A DNA stretch of 6,845 bases, taken from contig JAUSLB010000248.1 of NCBI GenBank assembly GCA_030646655.1, forward strand, positions 1 to 6,845. Direction: 5' to 3'. This DNA is from Deltaproteobacteria bacterium (GTDB lineage Bacteria > Desulfobacterota > GWC2-55-46). The position numbers and the translations under genes are program-made. A model generated the notes under the pieces. That model was not told where the DNA came from, made no database searches, and saw nothing but the letters and a program-made list of their open reading frames with translations. How positions within the stretch are numbered: position 1 is the stretch's first letter; each line of letters starts with the position of its first letter. Positions 1 to 4,982 of this stretch are shown here, piece by piece.

Positions 1-86
1 TCGAGCAATTTGTAAGGATTGGACGGAGGCAGTCCGGCCAAATCGCGGCTGAAAAAGTCCAGGACGGACTTTTTCAGCATCCTGAT
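1..86 (+). repeat. Hairpin-array repeat, copy 1 (3' part only)
   Basis: This is the right-hand third of the roughly 255-bp repeat found complete at 1418-1672 and, inverted, at 4983-5238; the rest lies before the window. It matches copy 2 closely from the TCGAGCAATTTG segment to the terminal GCATCCTGAT. It contains the last hairpin in its most perfect form: 48-60 pairs with 66-78 (13 bp, no mismatch) around an AGGAC loop. The preceding hairpin is one pair shorter here, because the loop reads GGCAG where the other copies read GCT inside a longer stem. The end, read in reverse, is ATCAGGATGC, which resembles the left end of the element (ATCAGGTTGC). Confidence 0.85.
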
Positions 87-154
87 AGAAGATTCCTCCC
101 TGCTGGAGGGGATTTTAACGGCTTAATTATAGCCGATTTAATGGAAAGGCGTCC

Positions 155-186
155 GGCCTGCCCCAATCTTTAAGGGCGGGCCTTTT
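155..186 (+). terminator. Terminator-like hairpin just before the DUF2400 gene
   Basis: A 9-bp GC-rich stem (155-163 pairs with 174-182, one G-U wobble) with a 10-nt loop is followed by TTTT at 183-186, the layout of an intrinsic terminator. It probably ends transcription arriving from upstream of the window. Its 3' arm contains the only AAGGG that could act as a ribosome binding site for the next gene, so attenuation is also possible. A weaker hairpin lies upstream at 95-109 (CCTCC paired with GGAGG), followed by GGGGATTTT. Confidence 0.55.
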
Positions 187-193
187 GTGCGGA

Positions 194-1060
194 ATGGCAA
201 ATAAAAAAGACGGACTTAAGCGGCAGTTGGACAGGCTCTACAGGACTTTCGACCTTGAGTTCCTGTCAACCGACCCGCTTGAGTTCGTGCATAAGTATAA
301 GACACCTCAGGACAGGGAAATAGTGGGGCTCGTAAGCTCGTCTTTGGCATACGGGCGGGTGGATACGATCAAAAAGAGCGTTGGGAGGGTGCTGTCCGTA
401 ATGGGGAAAAGCCCCTACCGCTTTACGCTCTCGTTTGATCCCGAAAGGGACTGCCCCCTTTTCAAAGGCTTTGTCCACAGGTTCAACAGGGACAAGGACA
501 TCTGCTCCCTTATTTATTTTGCAAAGCAGATGATAGAGGAGAGCGGCTCGATAGGGAGATTCTTTTTAAAAGGCTACTCAGCGGAGCATAAGAACGTAAA
601 AGAAGCCCTTACGAGCTTTTCTGAGCGCGCCCTTTCGCTCGATTCAAGCCCTGTTTACGGGAAAAAAGGCCTGCCGAAAGGCGCTGGCGTGAGGTTCTTC
701 TTCCCTTCTCCTGCCGGCGGGAGCCCGTGCAAGAGGCTGAACCTGTATTTAAGGTGGATGGTAAGGAGGGGGGACAGGCTGGATTTCGGGATATGGGAAG
801 AGGTTGACCCGGCAAAGCTCATAATCCCGTTGGACACCCACATAGCGAGGATATCGAAGCTCATAGGGTTGACGAAAAGGGCGTCCCCGGGCTGGAAGAT
901 GGCCGAGGAGATAACCGGGTCCCTTAAAAAGCTCGATCCATACGACCCCGTCAAATACGATTTCGCCCTTTGCAGGCTCGGGATACTCGACAAGTGCCCG
1001 AGGAAAAAGGACTTAAAAAAGTGCGAATGCTGTCTGATAAAAGAGCTCTGCGTCCTGTAA
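194..1060 (+). CDS. TIGR02757 / DUF2400 family protein
   Basis: The protein is 288 residues from ATG 194. It is recognised as the TIGR02757 (DUF2400) family by the block PSPAGGSPCKRLNLYLRWMV at about residues 171-190, followed by a D-x-G-I-W segment near 197-201. A second block, LDTHIARISKLIGL (213-226), closely resembles the VDTHVKRVAQRLGL of the endonuclease III encoded downstream. The C-terminus has cysteines at about 268, 277, 280 and 286 (C-x8-C-x2-C-x5-C, plus C279), similar to the iron-sulfur loop of that enzyme. I infer a divergent HhH-GPD-type fold with candidate catalytic Lys180 and Asp214; the family's biochemical role is not established as far as I know. No signal peptide or membrane segment is seen, so it is probably cytoplasmic. 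An in-frame TTG at 185 lies 8 nt after AAGGG and is an alternative start. The gene stands alone, with non-coding DNA on both sides. Confidence 0.88.
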   Translation: MANKKDGLKRQLDRLYRTFDLEFLSTDPLEFVHKYKTPQDREIVGLVSSSLAYGRVDTIKKSVGRVLSVMGKSPYRFTLSFDPERDCPLFKGFVHRFNRDKDICSLIYFAKQMIEESGSIGRFFLKGYSAEHKNVKEALTSFSERALSLDSSPVYGKKGLPKGAGVRFFFPSPAGGSPCKRLNLYLRWMVRRGDRLDFGIWEEVDPAKLIIPLDTHIARISKLIGLTKRASPGWKMAEEITGSLKKLDPYDPVKYDFALCRLGILDKCPRKKDLKKCECCLIKELCVL

Positions 1061-1102
1061 GCTTTTATTGAAGGCGGGCAGGCTTGCCGGGTTAAAATAT
1101 CT

Positions 1103-1131
1103 TTGACAGAAATGCATAGATGGGGTAACAT
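1103..1131 (+). promoter_or_regulatory. Sigma70-type promoter with no obvious adjacent gene
   Basis: TTGACA (1103-1108, a perfect -35) is separated by 17 bp from TAACAT (1126-1131, 4 of 6 matches to the -10 consensus). Transcription would begin near 1138 and run into a stem-loop-rich region without a convincing reading frame, then into repeat copy 2 and the polyprenyl synthase gene. It could drive a non-coding RNA or a long leader for that gene. Confidence 0.5.
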
Positions 1132-1417
1132 CTCCACATTAAATCCCTTTTTAATCGGGTGCCCGGCGCAGTCCCGCCCTTTTAAGGGCGCGATTCAGCC
1201 GAGCTATATAAAAGGCAATTACCTTGCCGGCACGCCTGGCCCGGGCGGTTCTCAAGCGTGCCTATTCGCAGAAAGAGCCGTTTTCTAAAAGCGCACGATT
1301 TGAGATTGTGCCGTGCGCAGAGCGCCCCCGCCATTTATGGCGGGGTAATTGGATCTGATTTTCTGCCGAGCCGGCCTGTTATCCGCGCCTTAAAAGCCCC
1401 GGCCTGAAATATATTAT
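1132..1417 (+). other. Gene-free, hairpin-rich region; candidate non-coding RNA or leader
   Basis: No credible protein is encoded between 1061 and 1417; the only sizeable plus-strand frame, which begins at the -35 box, is compositionally odd and has no recognisable motif. Downstream of the promoter at 1103-1131 there is a series of stem-loops: 1175-1180 with 1185-1190; 1214-1218 with 1224-1228; 1229-1235 with 1256-1262 (GGCACGC with GCGTGCC); 1291-1297 with 1312-1318; and a strong CCCCGCCA/TGGCGGGG hairpin at 1326-1345 that could end a transcript of about 210 nt, although no U-tract follows directly. I compared it with SRP RNA, tmRNA, RNase P RNA, 6S RNA and common riboswitches and recognised none. 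Confidence 0.35.
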
Positions 1418-1672
1418 CAGGTTGCTTCAAGCCGCAACCTGATAGGCGATCACCATGATGGGGGATGGATTGCCTCTGGATGCTCGCCGGCTCACGAAGT
1501 GATAAGGCGAGCCATATAAATGTATTTTTCCTTACCAGCCACAATCCATTCCTGTCAATGGATTGTGCAATTGCGAGGCCGAAAAGTATCGAGCAATTTG
1601 TAAGGATTGGACGGAGGCTCTCCGGCCAAATCATGGCTGAAAAAATACAGGACGGACTTTTTCAGCATCCGG
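1418..1672 (+). repeat. Hairpin-array repeat, copy 2 (complete, 255 bp)
   Basis: This is a complete copy of the repeat. Seven hairpins follow one another: H1 1418-1425/1434-1441 (extendable to 11 bp, 1415-1444); H2 1444-1451/1468-1475; H3 1482-1488/1506-1512, with an inner TCAC/GTGA stem; H4 1540-1549/1558-1567 (10 bp); H5 1569-1574/1593-1598; H6 1605-1616/1620-1632, with one mismatch and one bulge; H7 1636-1644/1658-1666. The ends, ATCAGGTTGC on the left and a sequence reading CCGGATGC in reverse on the right, form an imperfect terminal inverted repeat when compared across copies. No transposase is encoded, so it would be non-autonomous if mobile. It ends 26 bp before the start codon of the polyprenyl synthase gene. 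Confidence 0.9.
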
Positions 1673-1684
1673 TTAGAAAAACGA

Positions 1685-1691
1685 GACGGAG
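1685..1691 (+). promoter_or_regulatory. Probable ribosome binding site of the polyprenyl synthase gene
   Basis: GACGGAG lies 7 nt before ATG 1699, in the short unique stretch between the repeat's end and the gene. It supports starting translation at 1699 rather than at upstream in-frame starts (ATG 1633, or 1465), which lie inside the repeat. Confidence 0.5.
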
Positions 1692-1698
1692 TCCGCCC

Positions 1699-2673
1699 AT
1701 GCACATTCAGGAGGTTTTTGACCTTATAAAGGACGACATCAGGATCATGGAAGATGGGTTCAAGAAGAACCTCAACTCCGATGTCTTCCTCGTCAGCAAG
1801 GTCGGGGAATATATATTAAAAAGCGGCGGAAAGAGGTTCAGGCCCATGACGCTCCTTCTGTCCGCGCGCCTGTGCGGCTACAGGGGCGACCGGCACATCC
1901 CGCTCGCCGGGGTTGTAGAGTTCATCCACACGGCAACGCTCCTCCACGACGATGTGGTAGATAACGCTAATTTAAGGAGGGGTAACGCCTCGGCGAATAC
2001 CGTCTGGGGCGACGGGGCCTCCATACTCGTAGGCGACTACCTACTTTCAAAGGCCTTCTCTCTGGCGGTCCTCCACGGGGATATGAAGATACTTAAGATA
2101 CTTTCCCATACAACGACCCGCATGGCGGAAGGCGAGGTATTGCAGCTCCTTAAGCACAGCGACGCGGACACTACCGAGAAGGAATACCTCGATGTCGTTA
2201 CGAACAAGACCGCTGTCTTAATATCAGCGGCGGCCCAGACAGCCGGGATACTCGGGGAGGTGTCGCTTGAAAAAGAGGTCGCCCTCGCGAACTTCGGCAT
2301 GGGCTTGGGCATCGCGTACCAGCTCATGGACGACTGCCTCGACTACATCTCTACCGATGAGAGCCTCGGGAAATCCGTTGGCAACGACTTGAGGGAAGGC
2401 AAAGTCACCATGCCCCTGATACAATCAAGCAAGAAGGCGACGGGTCCTGAGCGGCAGGTGATTAAAGAGGCGGTAGAGGCAGATGACCTCGATGACGGGA
2501 AATTAAAAGAGGTGATCGCCATCATCAATAAGTATAACGGGATAGAATACACCGTAAACAGGGCGCGCGCCTATATAGAAGAAGCCAAGAAGAACCTCGA
2601 CATATTCGAGCCGAATATCGAGAGGGCGGGCCTTTTAGCCGTAGCGGACTTCGTCATAGACAGGACCTATTGA
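1699..2673 (+). CDS. ispB: Long-chain polyprenyl diphosphate synthase (IspB/HepT-like)
   Basis: This 324-residue trans-isoprenyl diphosphate synthase condenses isopentenyl diphosphate onto an allylic primer to build the prenyl tail of respiratory quinones, and acts in the cytoplasm. Visible motifs are GGKRFRP (43-49, diphosphate binding), the first aspartate-rich motif DDVVD (84-88), TNKTA (168-172) and the second aspartate-rich motif DDCLD (211-215), followed by GKSVGNDLREGK. The residues just before the first motif (FIHTATLLH) are those of octaprenyl/heptaprenyl synthases, and the small side chains there fit a long product; exact chain length cannot be read. The length is normal for the family from ATG 1699. 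The frame stays open another 78 codons upstream, but those codons lie mostly inside a repeat, do not resemble the family, and are probably not translated. The nth promoter overlaps its stop codon. Confidence 0.93.
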   Translation: MHIQEVFDLIKDDIRIMEDGFKKNLNSDVFLVSKVGEYILKSGGKRFRPMTLLLSARLCGYRGDRHIPLAGVVEFIHTATLLHDDVVDNANLRRGNASANTVWGDGASILVGDYLLSKAFSLAVLHGDMKILKILSHTTTRMAEGEVLQLLKHSDADTTEKEYLDVVTNKTAVLISAAAQTAGILGEVSLEKEVALANFGMGLGIAYQLMDDCLDYISTDESLGKSVGNDLREGKVTMPLIQSSKKATGPERQVIKEAVEADDLDDGKLKEVIAIINKYNGIEYTVNRARAYIEEAKKNLDIFEPNIERAGLLAVADFVIDRTY

Positions 2674-2697
2674 CCTTTCCGAAATGACGATTATAGT
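2670..2697 (+). promoter_or_regulatory. Promoter of nth, probably giving a leaderless mRNA
   Basis: TTGACC (2670-2675, 5 of 6 matches) is separated by 16 bp from TATAGT (2692-2697, 5 of 6 matches). The -35 box overlaps the TGA stop codon of the upstream synthase gene. The usual start point, 7 nt after the -10 box, is 2704, the A of the nth ATG. No Shine-Dalgarno sequence lies before that ATG. Confidence 0.6.
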
Positions 2698-2703
2698 ATA
2701 TCC

Positions 2704-3360
2704 ATGGACAGGGTAGAAAAGGCGAAAAAAGTCCTCGATATACTCGAGAAGGAATTCCCGGACGCAAAGACCGCGCTCGAATTCTCCAACCCGTTGGAGC
2801 TCCTCATAGCCACCATCCTGTCCGCGCAGACCACCGATAAGCTCGTAAACAAAGTAACAAAGGAACTCTTTAAAAAATACAGGACGGCCGGGGACTACGC
2901 CAGCGCCGATTTGAAGGAGTTCGAGCCCGATATAAGCCCCGTAAATTTCTACAGGAACAAGGCCAAGAGCCTCAAGGGGTGCTGTAAAAAGATCGTGGAG
3001 GAGTTCGGGGGCAAGGTGCCGGAGACGATCGGGGAGCTTACGGAGCTGCCGGGCGTCGGGAGGAAGACAGCTAATATCGTCTTGGGCAACGCCTTCGGCA
3101 AGGACGCGCTCGCCGTCGATACCCACGTCAAGAGGGTCGCCCAGAGGCTGGGGCTTACCGGCTCCGAAGACCCGGATGAGATTGAAAAGGACTTATGTAA
3201 GATTATCCCCAAGAACAGATGGACAAAGACGACACACCTTTTTATCAGCCACGGAAGGAAGACCTGCAAGGCCCCAAACCCGCTCTGCGACGCCTGCCCC
3301 ATCCAAGACTACAGCGTTTACTATAAGACCGTTTACAGGAAGAAAAAGCTGAAGGCTTAA
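2704..3360 (+). CDS. nth: Endonuclease III (DNA glycosylase/AP lyase) with a Ser in place of the fourth cluster Cys
   Basis: This 218-residue base-excision repair enzyme removes oxidised pyrimidines and cleaves the strand at abasic sites by beta-elimination. The helix-hairpin-helix LPGVGRKTAN (115-124) carries the catalytic Lys121, and VDTHV (138-142) carries the catalytic Asp139. The N-terminal ILSAQTTD segment is typical, and length is close to E. coli Nth (211). The C-terminal iron-sulfur loop should read C-x6-C-x2-C-x5-C; here it reads C188-x6-C195-x2-C198-x5-S204, with AGC at the fourth position and no later cysteine. The cluster may be held by three Cys plus Ser, or be unstable. ATG 2704 has no ribosome binding site but sits exactly where transcription from the promoter at 2670-2697 should start. 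It is 30 bp after the synthase stop codon and could also receive read-through. Confidence 0.95.
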   Translation: MDRVEKAKKVLDILEKEFPDAKTALEFSNPLELLIATILSAQTTDKLVNKVTKELFKKYRTAGDYASADLKEFEPDISPVNFYRNKAKSLKGCCKKIVEEFGGKVPETIGELTELPGVGRKTANIVLGNAFGKDALAVDTHVKRVAQRLGLTGSEDPDEIEKDLCKIIPKNRWTKTTHLFISHGRKTCKAPNPLCDACPIQDYSVYYKTVYRKKKLKA

Positions 3361-3377
3361 GTACGCGCTCGTACATG

Positions 3378-3389
3378 TGATTAAAATCA
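3378..3389. promoter_or_regulatory. FNR/CRP-family-like palindrome
   Basis: TGATTAAAATCA is a perfect 12-bp palindrome. With its flanks it reads GTGAT-N4-ATCAT, matching 8 of 10 positions of the FNR consensus TTGAT-N4-ATCAA. It is centred about 93.5 bp before the inferred start of the dehydrogenase transcript (3477). It could also simply be part of an imperfect 8-bp hairpin after nth. Regulation is inferred, not shown. Confidence 0.3.
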
Positions 3390-3412
3390 TGTGGATATAA
3401 GGATTTAAATAA

Positions 3413-3428
3413 AAAGGTAAGTACCTTT
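3413..3428. promoter_or_regulatory. Perfect 16-bp palindrome, candidate operator
   Basis: AAAGGTAAGTACCTTT has 7-bp arms around an AG centre. It is centred at about -56.5 relative to the inferred start at 3477, a position where activators of promoters with a poor -35 box often bind. As RNA it could instead form a short hairpin at the end of the nth transcript, but no clean U-tract follows. Confidence 0.35.
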
Positions 3429-3461
3429 CATGGACGGTAAAAGGAATTCCCGGGTCCGTTC

Positions 3462-3470
3462 TGGTATAAT
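3462..3470 (+). promoter_or_regulatory. Extended -10 promoter of the dehydrogenase-pilZ unit, probably leaderless
   Basis: TGGTATAAT is a consensus extended -10 element (TGnTATAAT). No recognisable -35 box lies 16-18 bp upstream, as expected for extended -10 or activator-dependent promoters. Seven nt after the -10 box is 3477, the A of the ATG. The gap TCTGATC-type spacer has no Shine-Dalgarno sequence. Confidence 0.65.
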
Positions 3471-3476
3471 CTGATC

Positions 3477-4439
3477 ATGCGGGCGCTCGTATTCGAGGGG
3501 GAGCTTAAATACAGAAAGGATTACCCGATTCCATCGCCTTTTAATGATGAGGCGCTGATAAGGGTGGTCGCTGCCGGGGTCTGCGCTACAGACCTCGAGA
3601 TCATAAAAGGCTACATGGGCTTTAAAGGGGTGCTCGGCCACGAATTCGTAGGCATAGTCGAGGAGTGCGGCGATAAAGGCCTAATAGGCAGGAGGGTAGT
3701 CGGCGAGATAAATATCCCCTGCGGGACATGTCAGTTCTGCGGAGACGGGCTCGGCAACCACTGCCCCCAGAGGGGCGTTCTGGGGATATCAAATAAAGAC
3801 GGGGCTTTCGCGCAATACCTGACGCTGCCTGCCTCGAACCTACATTTACTGACGGACTTGATAACCGACGAGGAGGCGGTCTTCGTCGAGCCTACGGCCG
3901 CCGCCTTCGAGCTATTAGAGCAGGTGGACTTAAGTCCCTCAAAGTCCGTTTGCGTCCTCGGCGACGGGAGGCTTGGGATACTTGTGGCGCAGGCGCTGTC
4001 GCTGTCGCTTACCGGGTGCAGGCTTGTAGCGGCGGGAAGGCATAGGGACAAGCTGTCGATACTGTATAACAGGGGGATAAACGCGAGGATAGGGATTGAG
4101 GGGCTTGGCAGGGAGTTCGACCTCGTGGTTGACTGCACAGGCTCTGCCTCGGGGCTCTCCGACGCGTTAAAGGTTGTTAAGCCGAGGGGGACGGTAGTAT
4201 TGAAGACGACGGTAGCCGAGAGGCACGCGTTTGACCTTAATCAGGCGGTAATAGACGAGGTTACTGTCGTTGGGTCGCGTTGTGGGCCTTTTAAGCCGGC
4301 GATACAGGCCCTTCAAGACAGGGCCATAGATGTAAGGCCGCTTGTGAGCAAGGTCTTTCCGCTTGAAGACGGGATAGAGGCGATCAGATACGCCTCGAAA
4401 AAGGGAGTGTTGAAAGTGATACTGAGGATAGGCGGTTGA
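3477..4439 (+). CDS. Zinc-type medium-chain alcohol dehydrogenase family protein
   Basis: This 320-residue protein belongs to the zinc-dependent medium-chain dehydrogenase/reductase (MDR) superfamily of NAD(P)H-linked alcohol, polyol or threonine dehydrogenases; the substrate cannot be read. Catalytic zinc ligands are visible as C36 (GVCATD), H55-E56 (GHE) and probably E138 (VEPT). The structural zinc loop is C82-x2-C85-x2-C88-x7-C96. The Rossmann nucleotide site is LGDGRLG (161-167), and DCTGS (219-223) is the usual strand-end motif. The protein is shorter than classical members (about 340-350 residues) because several loops are trimmed, but no domain is missing. It starts at ATG 3477 directly after an extended -10 box, implying a leaderless message. 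The next gene begins one base after its stop codon, so the two are almost certainly co-transcribed. Confidence 0.9.
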   Translation: MRALVFEGELKYRKDYPIPSPFNDEALIRVVAAGVCATDLEIIKGYMGFKGVLGHEFVGIVEECGDKGLIGRRVVGEINIPCGTCQFCGDGLGNHCPQRGVLGISNKDGAFAQYLTLPASNLHLLTDLITDEEAVFVEPTAAAFELLEQVDLSPSKSVCVLGDGRLGILVAQALSLSLTGCRLVAAGRHRDKLSILYNRGINARIGIEGLGREFDLVVDCTGSASGLSDALKVVKPRGTVVLKTTVAERHAFDLNQAVIDEVTVVGSRCGPFKPAIQALQDRAIDVRPLVSKVFPLEDGIEAIRYASKKGVLKVILRIGG

Positions 4440-4440
4440 G

Positions 4441-4839
4441 ATGGATAAATTATTCCTCGATAAAAAGGGCGAGGTTGAGGAATACGAGGGGAGTAAAGAC
4501 AGGCACAGGCGCGTGCGCTTCCCGGTATGCCTCGCCGTGAAATACGAAGGAGAGACAAGACAGGACTGCGCTGACTTTATCCTTAATATCAACAAGGGCG
4601 GGGTGTTTATAATGACGGAAAGGCCGCTTGAGGCAGGCTCGAATGTCAGACTTAAATTCTATCTCCCGCCGAATGAGGTCTTAAGCGAGTTCGAGGGGGT
4701 CGTGGCAGGGGTTAATACGGACGATCCGAAATACCCGAAAGGCATGCATGTGAAGTTCTCAAACTGCCGGGAAGAGGAGCTTAAAAGATTAGAGGAGTTC
4801 TTGGAGGAGAAGAGGCATCTGGTCGATGAGAGGGCGTGA
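4441..4839 (+). CDS. PilZ domain protein (TIGR02266-like), candidate c-di-GMP receptor with altered motif
   Basis: This 132-residue protein consists of a charged N-terminus, one PilZ beta-barrel domain (about residues 20-110) and a charged C-terminal helix (110-130). PilZ domains bind cyclic di-GMP and control motility, polysaccharide or other outputs. The D/N-x-S-x-x-G region appears as LNINKGGVFIMTERPLEAGS (48-67), typical of the short Myxococcus-type TIGR02266 PilZ proteins, but with Asn for Ser. The arginine motif is DRHRRVRFPV (20-29); the first Arg of RxxxR seems replaced by Asp20, so ligand binding may be weak or lost. No signal peptide or membrane segment is present. It lies one base after the dehydrogenase stop codon, within the same transcript; AGGCGG at 4430-4435 may serve as its ribosome binding site. 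No functional link between the two proteins is evident. Confidence 0.82.
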   Translation: MDKLFLDKKGEVEEYEGSKDRHRRVRFPVCLAVKYEGETRQDCADFILNINKGGVFIMTERPLEAGSNVRLKFYLPPNEVLSEFEGVVAGVNTDDPKYPKGMHVKFSNCREEELKRLEEFLEEKRHLVDERA

Positions 4840-4865
4840 AAGAGAAGAAACTTTATTTTTAAAAT

Positions 4866-4893
4866 CAGATTGCTTCGCTTTGCTCGCAATGAC
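4866..4893. repeat. Short ATTGC...GCAAT palindromic repeat unit
   Basis: The segment has arms ATTGC (4869-4873) and GCAAT (4886-4890) around a TTCGCTTTGCTC centre, flanked by CAG and GAC. It resembles a short intergenic palindrome (ATTGCTTCGCT...CGCAATGAC) that I recall from many environmental bacterial genomes. It occurs once here, shortly after the pilZ stop codon, so its repeat status rests on that resemblance. Confidence 0.4.
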
Positions 4894-4982
4894 TTATTCT
4901 GAGCGCGAGTTTCGGAATTTGCCGTGCGGGGAAACACCCTCCATCCCTATGGTCGTTACACCCTATGCCTTTATTATTCGAA

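Noticed and set aside
1..172. Open frame through repeat copy 1 (EQFVRIGRRQSGQ...) to a TAA at 170-172
   Set aside because: The same frame recurs in the other copies only over the H6-H7 part; indels shift it further upstream, and the sequence is explained by hairpins. It is most likely a spurious peptide of the repeat.
1229..1262. tRNA-like stem GGCACGC...GCGTGCC with an internal GGTTC
   Set aside because: The enclosed sequence is only 20 nt, with no D-arm, anticodon arm or T-arm.
1103..1288. 61-residue plus-strand frame starting at TTG 1103
   Set aside because: Its start codon is the first three bases of the TTGACA -35 box, it has no ribosome binding site and no motif, and the region is full of stem-loops.
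1131..1306. Possible 6S RNA (ATCTC at 1131 and GAGAT at 1302, about 176 nt apart)
   Set aside because: The closing pair is only 5 bp, the inferred start near 1138 would exclude its 5' arm, and no long central hairpin with flanking bubble could be drawn.
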